DNA from: Inonotus obliquus
Lineage: Eukaryota > Basidiomycota > Agaricomycetes > Hymenochaetales > Hymenochaetaceae
Direction: 5' to 3'
Length of the DNA: 64,000 nucleotides
Assembly (NCBI GenBank): GCA_032164295.1
Contig: JAJHTX010000003.1
Location: 2,356,001-2,420,000 of the forward strand
The position numbers and the translations under genes were made by a program. Numbering within the stretch: position 1 is the stretch's first letter; every line of letters starts with the position of its first letter. Positions 12,064 to 22,969 of the stretch are shown piece after piece. The notes below the pieces were generated by a model. That model ran no database searches. It saw nothing but the letters and a program-made list of their open reading frames with translations, and was not told the DNA's origin.

Positions 12064-12946
12064 TTAGACTGCCTTTTTGACATAACTCCAGGCACCAGCA
12101 AGCCCAGTCATGACTGTCGCCGCGGCCAGCATGGGTCGGACACCAGCTAATAATACAATGCAATCTGGTCAATCGTCATTCCTGTATTCAGGTCAGGGAT
12201 GGACACACCGGTCGATTTGTACAACGCTCCCGTTAAACCTCCGGCAGCCATGCTTCCCCATACATCATGCTTGCCTCGCGCACCATCTATGGATGAATTA
12301 ATCGCATTATAAATGAGCGCTACAGGTCGCGGCAAAATGGAACCAGTGAGTCAACACGGAAACAAAAGGCAGACACAGATAGCCTCCCACGAACCTAAGA
12401 CCCCAGCAGAGTTTCCAATGAACGTGCCCCTTCTCGTAACGGAGTTGAGGATGGCATTGATCCGCAGTCGGGCATTAGATACAGCAAGAGGTCGTCTCAT
12501 ACCCTCCCGAAGCCCCCAAATACCTCCAACCGCGAGGCCTAAAGAGGCAAGCTCAGTGAAGACGACACGGAGAACAATAAGACAATTGTTCGACTAGCCG
12601 AGATAGAGGCACGACTAAATCTGAGTTACGGCGTGGCAGAAGACATACCCGACAGATAAGTTGTTCCGGTACCGTAGCAGAGGTCATCGCTCCATCCCCT
12701 GGATGGCAGAGCTGTTGCGGCACCAGGGAGGTCATTCACCTTATCATCTTCGAGCTCCAAATACTCAAGCTTCAGACCAGCGAGAGGATGTAAACGAGTC
12801 GGATCGAAGCCGCCCGTCAGCAAGTCGGACGCTGTTACAGCATTTTTATCATCGGAAGTAGATCCTGAACTCGTTGTAAATGTCGCAGAGCGCAGATAGT
12901 CTGCTGAGCCTTGCGACGACGAGCCCGGATTCTGAGCGGAAGACAT
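12064..12946 (-). CDS. TIM23: Mitochondrial inner membrane translocase subunit TIM23
   Basis: Exons 12649-12946, 12395-12538, 12209-12319 and 12064-12146 give 211 residues. Tim23 is the channel subunit of the presequence translocase in the inner membrane. The hydrophilic N-terminal receptor part contains LHPLAGLKLEYLELEDDK and the signature LPSRGWSDDLCYGTGT. The four-helix Tim17/22/23 domain follows: GLAVGGIWGLREGMRRPL, RINAILNSVTRRG, ALIYNAINSSIDGARGKHD, and AAGGLTGALYKST to a short basic end YVKKAV. Length and layout are normal. It faces the mitochondrial TPR gene across about 176 bases. Confidence 0.95.
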
Positions 12947-13122
12947 GGGAGCGAGAGGAAAAAAACGTCACATGTGACAGACACGTAGATTTGATTGAAG
13001 GAGAGATGTATTACTAATACATACAAAAACGCCTATCGTCACAAACACGTCACTGTGACGGTATCTAGCGTCCGTCACGTCTCTCACTGACTTTGTCCAC
13101 AACTGTATCGAGCAAGGACAAT
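12947..13122. promoter_or_regulatory. Short bidirectional promoter TIM23 / mitochondrial TPR gene
   Basis: Only 176 bases separate the two opposite start codons (146 if the TPR protein starts at 13093). A CGTCACATGTGACAGACACG stretch (12966-12985) holds the 10-bp palindrome TCACATGTGA, and GTCAC/GTGAC words recur further along. Both products are predicted mitochondrial, so shared control is plausible. Confidence 0.5.
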
Positions 13123-14274
13123 ATGAACACAACAGCATGTCGAAAACACTTGCACACACTCTTTCTGGCGCGCTCTCTCAGATCTCCGCATTCGTCGCTA
13201 TCAGCACCTACTCTTTCAAGGTGCTTTCATGCTGTGCTTTTGACTCCTGCCACTAACTCTGTCCGTGGTCGTTTTGCTGCGACTGGCTTATCAGTATCTC
13301 ATACATTCAAACGTAAGTGTGCCAAGTATCACTTTCCCGTTCCTCCGGATTCTCCCTGCTAATTGTCTTTGTTCAGGTTCCGCAACCTCGACGACCCCAC
13401 ATTCCACGACTACCGATCCCGCAGAGACAGAAGCTCAGGTATGCCTCGAAAAAGGAACCCAAAAGCTTGAGGAAGGCGACATCGAGGGAGCAAAAGCACT
13501 ATATCAACGGTCCGTCAACATAAAGCGGGACGCCGGATCTCTATTCAATCTTGGAGTCACGCACTATCATCTCAGTCGGTGCCCCTCTTCTTCCACACGG
13601 TTACTCAACTCATATCCAATTTTATATTGCATTCCACGGTTTTTCATTCTGTCAAATCTTCAATGAAGAGGAGTTTGATGAAGCTATAACTGCTTGGAAA
13701 GAGTCAATTGAGCTCCAACCATCGAGTCCCGATGCTCACACGAGTTCGTCCTTCTTGTTATGAAGTTTCTTTTCTTGCTTATCAGTTTCGATTCAGACTT
13801 GGCAAGTGCCTACATCATCTCACCAGTTTCGCGGCCCGATCTTGCTCTGCACCATCTTCGGTAAAGCATCCTTCGGCCGCCCTAACTGCAAGGCCGATAT
13901 TGACGAAAACCAATCAGAATTGCTTCGTCGCTTGCACCAGAGGATCCTGAGATAGCCTTCAATTTGGCGGCCGTATTGGAAGCCTGTGAGCATTCACACC
14001 TATGTTATTGTTGAAAATGGCATGTTTGACTGATGAACGAATGCTATTGTTGTTTCGTCACTTGAACAGGTGGCAGGCTTGAAGAGGCTCTCACTTATTA
14101 CAAACGAAGTAAAGCGAATGGGGTTGACCGAGCTGAGGTTCATATACGAAACGTGGGTTCTCCTCCATTTGATCTTGTTATATACATATTGCTTGATCGC
14201 AGTTTAAGCAGGTTAGTGCAAAAATACTTGGCAAGAGAATGAAGGAAGCCGAGGAAGGCAAAGGGCCACAATAA
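13123..14274 (+). CDS. Mitochondria-targeted TPR-repeat protein
   Basis: Seven exons (13123-13312, 13377-13574, 13669-13743, 13797-13860, 13918-13985, 14070-14152, 14203-14274) give 249 residues. The N-terminus is rich in Arg, Ser and Leu with no acidic residues (LARSLRSPHSSLS), a good mitochondrial presequence. The body has tetratricopeptide-like helix pairs: CLEKGTQKLEEGDIEGAKAL, EFDEAITAWKESIELQP, LAPEDPEIAFNLAAVLEACG and RLEEALTYYKRSK. These are protein-interaction repeats; the partner is unknown. An in-frame ATG at 13093 would add ten residues. Two adjacent acceptors are possible for the last exon (14203 or 14212), and both keep frame. Confidence 0.75.
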
Positions 14275-14632
14275 GTATAAACCATTACAAGGGAAACGAG
14301 ATTCGAATTGGATTCACACACGGCGTTAAATTTCAATCGAAGATACTAGCCATCTGGCCTATGGAATGGGCTTTTGATAATCTGCATAGTATAGATGCAC
14401 TCTTACTGTTATGGCGTTGGTTATGGCACACGTGTTATGCGCACGTTAGATTTCCAAACACAGCAATAATCATGTCACTTGCGTGGAAACTAATAAAAGG
14501 TTTGTCATTAGTGCTTCCGCAAGTAAGGTTACTGATTAAAGTTTGCAAATTACAGTGTAAAAAATAAGCAGCAACGTCGAAGATCCTATCTGTTTCACAA
14601 GCACTCTCTGCAGCCGGTACCTGCATTCTTCC
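14275..14632. other. Convergent 3' region
   Basis: About 360 bases between the stop codons of two converging genes. AT-rich, with no gene seen; it fits two 3' UTRs. Confidence 0.4.
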
Positions 14633-15936
14633 TTAGTCTATTTGGATAGGGTTCTCTGGCCCTCCGTCGCCGGTCTGTTTCGATGGCACCATACGATCAG
14701 GCGCATGTCGTGAGTTCGAGTCTTGTGCTTGCTCGGCGGCCTTGCTTATGCGACCGTCGTTTTGAAACACATTTCTCGCCTCTTCGTGATACCTTCGCCC
14801 GATGTTCCGGAGGGATGCATGTCCTGTTGAGAAAGAATCGGATGGGTAGAACCGTCCCGGGTCGGATGGACGCAGACCTGAGTTGCTTCTTCCGGAACCG
14901 CGTTTTATACTAAAACCACGACCAGAAGACCTTTTACTGAAACTACGATCTCGCCAGTTGGACCCCATTTCTACTACACGCGGCGACACAGCCTCAAAGC
15001 ATTCTTGGATGTTCCGTTGCGCCGCAGAGCGCTTAGGTGGAGAAGACGTCGCGACCCGGACGAGAAGGGTCTGCAGCTCATCTCTTGTGTACTCTGCGGA
15101 GGAATGGTCCTCAGGCTTGGTTCTGAATATGCGCTCAAACCCCTCGTTGGCCGAGGGCGGCACAAGCATGCTTTTGAAACGATAGAGCACCTCGATACCT
15201 TGTTCAAGCGAGCGAATTGTGGGGTGATTGGTTCCTGCATTTAACAAGAACGGTCAATACAGCAAAATTGGATTTGAAGTTAAGGGCGCTCGATCCCAAC
15301 GTGGTATACGTACGGCTTTGAAGTCTATCGCTGCAGATCTGCGACAGGAGAGGGATGAGTCAAATCCTGGAACACAAAAGGAAGGTCTAAAATTACATTT
15401 ATCGGCGTGTCAACTGTTTGCATGTTAGCAACGGATACTGTTCTGCATGGAGCTTATCTTAAAGTTGCTCACATATGATACACCACAATCTTGTACTAGG
15501 GAATTCTCTTGCAATCCTGATCCAGTGGCTCCTTTGTCTAAAAAACAAGCGAGTTACGACGTTATTCAACACAGTTTAATCTGGCACCATACGTTTCATC
15601 GAAATTAGTCCTGTCGACGCACACGCTTAGACCCTGTTGAAGACTCATACGTGCGAGCTGTTCGACGGCTTTCCTATCACCCAGATCGTCCTGATTGCAC
15701 CGGTGAAACTCGGGGAAATGCTGCTCTAGCGCCTTCGCAAAGGTCGACTGTCCGGAGGAAACGAAACGAAAACGAGTGAAGTTTTAGCGGCTAATTACTA
15801 GTTCAGAAAATCGGCCAAGCCAGCACACCTTTCCAGACGCTGTTAGACCAACTAGGACTAGGACGATCTGTGCATTGTCTTCATTCCAGGGTCGGATAAT
15901 ATGAGAGAGGCTTGATTCATGCGACGTCGTAGACAT
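14633..15936 (-). CDS. P-loop polynucleotide-kinase-like protein
   Basis: Six exons (15829-15936, 15593-15747, 15473-15537, 15397-15413, 15314-15338, 14633-15234) give 323 residues. The Walker A motif, VLVGLTASGKST, is split by intron 1. Next come HRCNQDDLGDRKAVE, a CVDRTNFDETQRSHWI block typical of AAA_33/PNK-type kinases, then FDTPINICSDRLQSR and TNHPTIRSLEQGIEVLYRF. Such domains phosphorylate nucleic acid 5' ends or small substrates; fungal members of this class are largely uncharacterised. The C-terminal third is Arg/Ser/Gly-rich (RSSGRGFSIKRGSGRSNSG), suggesting RNA contact. Two exons are tiny (17 and 25 bp) but all phases agree. There is no phosphatase or aprataxin domain. Confidence 0.78.
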
Positions 15937-17437
15937 TGTGCTGGTGGTAATACTGCCGCGCTATCCTATGATTGAATTGAATGTCGTGCAACGTGGGGGT
16001 ATACGCCGAATGTACAGATGCACAGTACCAACGGAGTTAGATTGTAGATTCGTCTCGTCAGACCTCTGTATCCAGTCTGTATCCGCGGCGGTTTGTATTG
16101 ATTTATTTGAGTTGATGGATTTGAGACCTCGGAAACGGAATCAAAACGTTGCAAGGTCGTGGTAGCTAGTAGAGAAACAAATGAGAGTTCTCATCACACT
16201 TCCCATCAGATGGGAATCGTTCTTACGGCACGTGAGTCATGATGACTTGTTTTATTCTTCATTTCAAAAGTTATTACTATGTAGTTTGATTTCAATATCA
16301 AACCGACTCAAACCGTCATCTAAAATCAATGGCAGACTCGCGTAGGAAAAGGCATCGCATCGTTGTTGGATGTCGATAAGCGCGCGCTTCCTTCATAGTT
16401 TCGAGATACTTATCCCATCCGAATTCCACTTTTCCATAGGACCCTATAAAATAGAAAACAACGGTCCTAGAGCGGGGAAAACACCAAGCTTCTCCGTAAG
16501 TGCCGGATTCCATTTAGTGCATGATTGGCTCCGTCGTTCTCATATTGAAACCTGCATCGCATTCCGATAAATTGTCCTGATTTTGTTCAGAAAGCCGTCC
16601 AGTTTCCCTCAACAAAACGAATTAGTGTGAGAATAGGAAATCTATGCATACTCCTGTCAGATATCGAACTATGAAATCGATCCCATCGATACGCTTGTAG
16701 TGAAGCACATTCCGAGAGAGCTAAGATTCACTTTGGTCGATTGTCCTCTCGGAGTTCATGACCATCTCTCATTGTCTCATTGTCGCCGTAGAACAGTCAC
16801 CAAATAAGGACTCTTGGCGGCAAGAGAGGTTTTGGTCCTTCTAGTACAAGTGGCTAATCATCTACCTTAAGCTTCTTTATTGAATCTTGACATGGGAGCT
16901 CCGAACGATAACCTCTCGACTACAGGCACCATGCTGTCAAAGAATACTGACCCATCAAGTCCGCTGATTCTCCTTAATGTGGCGTTCAACGAAACCTATT
17001 GTACTCTTGGTGAATCGGGTGACGAGTTCATCAACGCTCAGTAACTAATAGATTGAAGGACAACTTCCGACAAGCTAGGGACAATTTGACAAGGACATCT
17101 GTGTAGAGTTCATTCAACATGAGAAAGGTGAAAAATAGCAATCGACCCGAATCAGAGATTACCGACCTTCGTAGGCGAGCAGACCCAGCGGCCTTATCCG
17201 TGGCGAGCAATCTTGTTTTCCGTAGTACTTATCAGTTTGGTAATTATTTTGAGCAGAAGAGAATATTCAACTTGGTTGGCGACAAGGGGAGTCGAACTCA
17301 GAGATGATAACGTGACATTTCAGGAAACGCCAATGAGGAGCAAGGCATTGGGAGACAAACAACGGACGGGTAGTCCCGGCACCGTCTCTTCTCGCAAAAC
17401 TCATTTCCAGCGCAGACGCACCCCCAAGTCCTCAAAA
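15937..17437. other. Long divergent intergenic region, no supported gene
   Basis: 1.5 kb between the kinase (-) and CYT1 (+). A 50-codon ATG frame on the plus strand (about 16892-17044, MGAPNDNLST to INAQ) and a minus frame at 16316-16513 are open, but neither shows a domain or splice partners. It could hold a small unrecognised gene or be promoter DNA only. Confidence 0.35.
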
Positions 17438-18792
17438 ATGATGGCCAGGCTGCCTGCCTCAGCGCTACTTAAAGCAGCTTCGCTGCCATGTTCGAGGCGT
17501 GCGGCCAGCCAATCGTTGAATTCAACCGTCGTGAGTTTTCTTACACGTCGATTCGTTCACACGTTAAACGGCCTTGGATCCCATTCGTAGCGCCATGCAT
17601 CAATTTCATCGAGTTCAGCGGGGTCTTCTGAGGTTCGTTCTCGATGCTGGAGTGAACGGTGTGTTGATGTGCTATATGGTTGTGCAGGCGCAGAGCTTTT
17701 TAGCCTCCAGGACCGCCCTTGCGTCGGCGACAGTATTTACTGTTGGCAGCATAGCTTGGTACACCCATGTTTACGGTTCCCTCCCTTTTATTGGCGAGGT
17801 TCATGCATCGTCCCCCGCGGAGGAAGGTCTTCACCCAGCCAACTGGCCGTTTTATCATAAGGGCTTACTCAACTCTTTCGACCACGCCAGGTAAGACTCG
17901 CCCATGTTCGTGAACGCTGGATTTCTTAAGTATGGGACGCGTACAGCATCCGTCGAGGTTATCAAGTATACCGCGAAGTATGCGCGTCGTGTCATTCCTT
18001 GGACCGCATTGCCTGGCGTAATTTGGTCGGTGTTTCGCACACCGTCGACGAGGTGAAAGCAATGGCAGAGGAAGTTGAATATACGGATGGTCCCAACGAT
18101 GCTGGTGAAATGTTTCAACGTCCTGGAAAACTCTCGGATTACATGCCAGCTCCTTACCCGAACGAAGAAGCTGCCCGCGCCAGCAATGCTGGGGCTCTCC
18201 CTCCAGACTTGAGTTTAATGATCAAGGCCCGTCATAGCGGCGTGGTGAGCATTCATGACACTCTCTTAACCAGATTTTGGCATCTAACTCATACATTGTG
18301 CTTTGTCTCGTCTAGGATTACGTATTTTCTCTGTTAACTGGTTATGTCGACCCTCCAGCTGGAGTCAAGCTTCTGGACGGCTTGAACTATAATCCTTACT
18401 TCCCTGGTGGTGCTATTGCCATGGCTCGTGTCTTATTTGACGGTCTCGTTGAGTATGAAGATGGTAAGGCACTACTATGGAGCTTGCATGTTTTGCTTGC
18501 TGACCTACATGAATAGGCACTCCAGCTACAACGAGCCAAATGGCAAAGGACGTTGTCACCTTCCTTTCTTGGGCATCAGAGCCTGAGCACGATGAACGGA
18601 AGAAGAGCGGCATGAAAGCTGTCATCCTCTTCTCTGCACTGACCGCAATTAGTATCTACGTCAAGCGCTTCAAGTGGACCCCGATTAAGACAAGAAAAAT
18701 CCGTAAGTTACTTATTCTTTGACTACCCTTGTATAGTCTTTGACGATGATATTTATTCAGTTTATACTCCTCCTGTTTCAAAAGGACACTAG
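17438..18792 (+). CDS. CYT1: Cytochrome c1, heme protein of complex III
   Basis: Six exons (17438-17530, 17688-17890, 17947-18244, 18316-18463, 18517-18702, 18761-18792) give 319 residues. This is the c-type haem subunit of the cytochrome bc1 complex, on the intermembrane-space side of the inner membrane. An Arg/Ser-rich presequence precedes a hydrophobic sorting stretch around [17 protein letters not shown]. The haem site is CASCH, after [10 protein letters not shown]. Family blocks [27 protein letters not shown] and [18 protein letters not shown] follow. A C-terminal helix ([15 protein letters not shown]) anchors the protein, with basic tail [12 protein letters not shown]. Intron 1 is long (157 bp) for this window, so exon 1 could differ slightly. 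Confidence 0.95.
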
Positions 18793-19137
18793 AATAGATT
18801 ATTGACGGCGACGGCTATTCGCTGTAAAAATATTAATTCGCTGTTAATCTCAGAACTCTGTGCCCTTCTTTGTATTGTGAGAATCACTCAGGGGCTTGCA
18901 GCGCTAGTCCAATAAGTCCGCAATGAGATTTTCGAAAGTATGCAGCGCAGACAAATGTATGTTTAGTGATTACGTAATGCCAACTCAGCCACGTGCTACA
19001 CTGGTGGTCCATGCCAGCCAGTACTACTAGTGACGAGGAAACCCTTCCTCTCAATACCTTCAAGTCTCCTTCCAATCACTTTACGTTTCAAAGTTCTTGT
19101 CATCTTTGTATCACCACCGTTCATAGGAATTGCCGCA
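18793..19137. other. Short intergenic region
   Basis: Between the CYT1 stop and the THP3 start, same strand. Nothing recognised beyond UTR and promoter. Confidence 0.4.
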
Positions 19138-20941
19138 ATGTCGGAAGCTTGGCCGCCTCAGCTTAAGTGAGTGACTTCGTCTGGTGATAGCTTGGACCTT
19201 TAATTCTGACCTGCCTTTTCTGCCACTAGGGAATGGGTAGCGAAGTGTCTCGGCCAGATGACGGAATCCAACAAAGACGAAGTACAGGCTGAACTAAAGC
19301 AGATAATAGGTGAAGCATACAACAACAAGACCTTATGGACAACCGATTGGAATGGGATCCAGTTACAAAGGTTGTCCAGCTCCGTTAGCTCGCCTGCGCA
19401 TCGTTAAGTCATACGTCTTCTAGTCTTATGCCGAAACCACCTCCTCAGCTCACACACAAACGCAAGCTGTACGGCACAGTAGCTTATACCATACGCCGCC
19501 ATTACTGACTTGGTAGCCTCAGGGATGACAAAGCCATGACAAACAAGAAGAAGAAGCAGACCAATAAGAACAATTTCAGCGCTCTGGATCCGAGCGACAG
19601 GGCAGCACTGAGCCGGCGGGCGGAGCGCTTCTCACGAGAACACGAAATTGAACGACAAAAGTCACTGCGTAATGGGAATGGTTATTCACAGGTCACGCCC
19701 CCTAGTTCCAACCTCATCACTCGCATTCAGAGTCACTCACGTTCCGGATCTCCTTCACCGTGGAACAACAACGGGATAGACAGCTCCGGCCGCGTGCGTA
19801 CTTCCACCTATGTCGCTTACAGGCTATTGACGAGCGATCAAGGCTACCGACTGGAGCGGGCATAACATTGTTGGGTCATCACAGCAGCTTTTCAAGGACT
19901 ATTTTAGGTTAACATCTGTACGTCCTGCTTAGGTGTTCCTATGAGATTCGTTGACTGAAATTGCGTAGGAACCCGATCCGAAAGATATTCGACCGTACCG
20001 AGTTCTGGAGAAGACTTTAGTGGAGCTCAAGAAGCGATGGAGGGAGAACAACGATTATCCATGGATATGTAATCAATTCAAGAGCATGCGACAGGACCTG
20101 ACAGTGCGTGCGTGAAGCCCTACCAGATCGTGTTCCAGATTGATTCGTCCCAGGTGCAAGGAATAAAAAACGAGTTCACGGTCAGTGTCTACGAGATCCA
20201 TGCTCGTATGGCTCTTGAAGCTGTATGTTAAATCATCAACATGGCTCTTTCCGATGGGCTCACAGTGTAACAGGCCGATATGGTTGAATACAATCAATGT
20301 CAAGCGATGCTTAAGGATCTTTATGAACTGGGTGTCCGAGGCTGCAATGATGAGTTTACAGCATACCGAATTCTGATGTTACTCAATGGGATGAATAGGC
20401 GTGGTGAGTGATTGTTACGGAACATCTGACGCCCGAACGGTACTCATATGACTGCGCAGATATCAACTTACTCGTAGGTCAGCTAACAGAACAACAGAAG
20501 TCACAGGTAGCTATTCGTCATGCACTGGACGTTCAACGGGCAATGTCGACGAACAATTATCATGCATTTTTTTACCTTTACAACAATGCGCCAAATATGG
20601 GTGCATATATCTTAGATCATTGCGTTGACAGAGAACGGACGAAGGCTCTCATGGTGATAGCTAAGGCGTACGTTACCCCGACATGATTCATCACGAAACA
20701 CGGCTTTACTCTTTGCATGCACAGATATCAGCAAATGCCGCTCATATTCATCCGTGACGAGCTGGCGTTTGAAAATGCCGCACATGTCACAACTTTTCTC
20801 ACGCAACACGGCGCGGCATTCTATCAAAATCCAAATGTTCCGGACGATCAGAAAGTTCTAACCTGCAAACTCATGCAAGTTCCGCTTGCTCAGGCGTTTG
20901 ACGAGAAATATAGGAAGGCAACGATCAAGGGAGCTATCTGA
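19138..20941 (+). CDS. THP3: SAC3/GANP-domain protein, THP3/LENG8-like
   Basis: Ten exons (19138-19166, 19230-19370, 19424-19468, 19517-19793, 19843-19917, 19969-20103, 20154-20222, 20274-20403, 20460-20667, 20725-20941) give 441 residues in one frame. A Lys/Asn-rich N-terminal region precedes the SAC3/GANP domain. Landmarks are FKDYFRLTSEPDPKDIRPY, LKKRWRENNDYPWICNQFKS, FTVSVYEIHARMALEA, ELGVRGCNDEFTAYRIL and YLYNNAPNMGAYILDH. Thp3 pairs with Csn12 in yeast and links transcription elongation with mRNA maturation; the animal relative is LENG8. Exon 4's end and exon 5's acceptor (19842) rest on frame and a weak AAG; the rest is solid. Confidence 0.88.
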
Positions 20942-21302
20942 ACAAGTTTGGCACCTCCGATCGACCTTTGTATTACCTTCGAGACTTCCACCACATTCAT
21001 TGCCATTCTGCACGATGTCGTGTTGGTCCGATATCTCCCTACTTCTTCGGCTCTTCTCGGTCTTTTGGCGTAGACTCCACTCGTTCTCCTGGCCCGTCGC
21101 ATCACCCCGTTTCCTTCGCAAAGCTATCACTTTGACCCTTTCATTGCGGTTGTTTATGATTTGGAAATTGCTCTAATAACGCACACCATGTTTTGATACA
21201 CTAATATTATGAGCTATAAAGAATTATTTCGTACTCTATTTGATCTCGCCACATATAATATCCGTCATGGCGGCTACCTTGGTGTAAGAGAATTCCGCAC
21301 AT
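20942..21302. other. Convergent 3' region THP3 / SEN2
   Basis: About 360 bases between two stop codons. Open frames on both strands (20858-21176) run out of THP3 and have no homology; the region looks like 3' UTR. Confidence 0.4.
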
Positions 21303-22826
21303 TCAATCGCGCATCCGAGCCGGAATAAAGCGACGAACAACGACTTCACGGATCGTGTAATGTGAAAGGCAACCTGGCGATAGCAAAGTGTCTAGCGGTA
21401 AGCGAGATAATGCTGGAATGGTTACATATGTTAAAACAAGGGTCTGATTTGAAGATGTGTAAGTTAGATAGACACCGAGAAGGATTCGAGCGACGAGGTC
21501 GCTAGGCGGGTGGCAACGTGACGGCTCACCTTCTGAACTTGCGAGTTAACGCGGTTGATCGTGCTCAGCCATGACCAAGTGAAAGGCTCGACATTTTGCA
21601 GAGCATAGGGTGAAGATTCGCGATCTGCCGGATCCTCGTAGACTGGGCAAACTACTAAAGCGAATCTGCGAGAGAATCGCGTAAGTTACGGGGTTACGAA
21701 AAACTTTTCTCTTGTTGGCGGAAATCGCCGTTTCGGAATCGAAAACAGGGAAATGATGGTGGACTCACTCTGCGTGGGCGAAGACGGGCCCGCGTTTATA
21801 GAGTAGGTAGTCCACGCAGAATTTAATGCCGTTTTTGATTACCCAGCCTAAGGAACGGTAGTGATGGAAGACGACGTAATGAATAAGGAAAGGGTTGTCG
21901 AAGCGGGTTGGTGTTGTGTCCAGAGATGGAGAGAGGATGAATTCGGGATGATGTACAGCCTGGAATGCTCTCCAGATCCGTTGCAGGCTTAGAAAGGCTT
22001 GCTAGAAAGACCATGTAAGAAATGGCAACAGCCGGAGTTCGAGAGAAAGGACTTACAGAAGTTGAGTCGGTGAGGGTAAGGCAGTCCATTGCCCATATGA
22101 GGAAGAAAGCTTCTTGTAGGGTGAGTTGCAGATGTTCCATGTCCTTGACGTCTTCGTATAACCTGTCATCATCTTCAGGTTTGGGCTGTTCATCGACGAG
22201 CGGATCGGGAGCTTTCGAGGGGCCATCTACTGGTTGTGGAGTTGCGGGCTTCCACGTTGCGGCGGATGGAATTACAACGCTCGATTCCTTCAGTACTTCG
22301 CCAGTATCAGCGAATGTTTTCTCTGCCTCCAAGGCTGCGTCGGCTATTGCCCGAGCTCTGTCCAACTTGAACTGTTTGCGTTCAGCTCTTCGCTTTTCTC
22401 GTATTTCTTCAGCAGTCATGCCTTCGAGAAGTCAGTATAATCTAGCAGAGTGAATACGACATGCATACCTCCAGCAGCTTTGGCTTTCAACTGATTTATC
22501 TGTCGGGACAGCCAGCTAGGCTCACTGCGCGAAAGATTGCCCTTTCCGAAGAAGCCCCTTCGCCAAAGTATCATCGCATCTTTTGAGTTTGTAATCCATA
22601 CGGATCGTGTTGCTACATCAAGAATACCCTCTATCTCAGGTTTAGATATACGCTGAGCTGAGAATCCAAATAGACCCAGGAAGTTTGTAGTGTGTCTCCT
22701 GGCGTAAGAGTTATTTGTCGAAGGTTCAAGGACAAGGGGTAGAGGATATGCGTAAATTCGATTGTTAGCATTCCGCCGAGCTCCTGATTTTCCGGGTCCG
22801 GATTGGCGCCCCCTCCTGTTGCTCAT
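21303..22826 (-). CDS. SEN2: tRNA-splicing endonuclease catalytic subunit SEN2
   Basis: Five exons (22469-22826, 22057-22421, 21769-22001, 21530-21665, 21303-21443) give 410 residues. Sen2 cuts the 5' splice site of pre-tRNA introns within the Sen2/15/34/54 complex. The N-terminal half has the [14 protein letters not shown] segment, [19 protein letters not shown], a charged coiled-coil stretch ([17 protein letters not shown]) and [13 protein letters not shown]. The C-terminal nuclease fold shows [19 protein letters not shown] and [20 protein letters not shown] with the catalytic Tyr and His. The third catalytic residue, Lys, precedes TLVLTYV. The ending is [11 protein letters not shown], as expected. 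An upstream ATG at 22862 would add 12 residues. Confidence 0.92.
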
Positions 22827-22969
22827 ATCGAGCCTTGACGAGTGGTGACTGATGACCAGCAAACTTGAAGAAAGTTGACTCGAACGGGAGTATGTCGATC
22901 AGGCGTCGATCACTAAAGTTGGACGCGTTCAAGAAGTTGACGACGAGACGCGTCTCGCATCTTGACACT
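22827..22969. promoter_or_regulatory. Short bidirectional promoter SEN2 / dynein intermediate chain
   Basis: The two start codons face away from each other with only 143 bases between them. No TATA box is evident. The plus-strand frame is open upstream to 22865, so the exact dynein start depends on the family-typical [16 protein letters not shown]. Confidence 0.5.
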
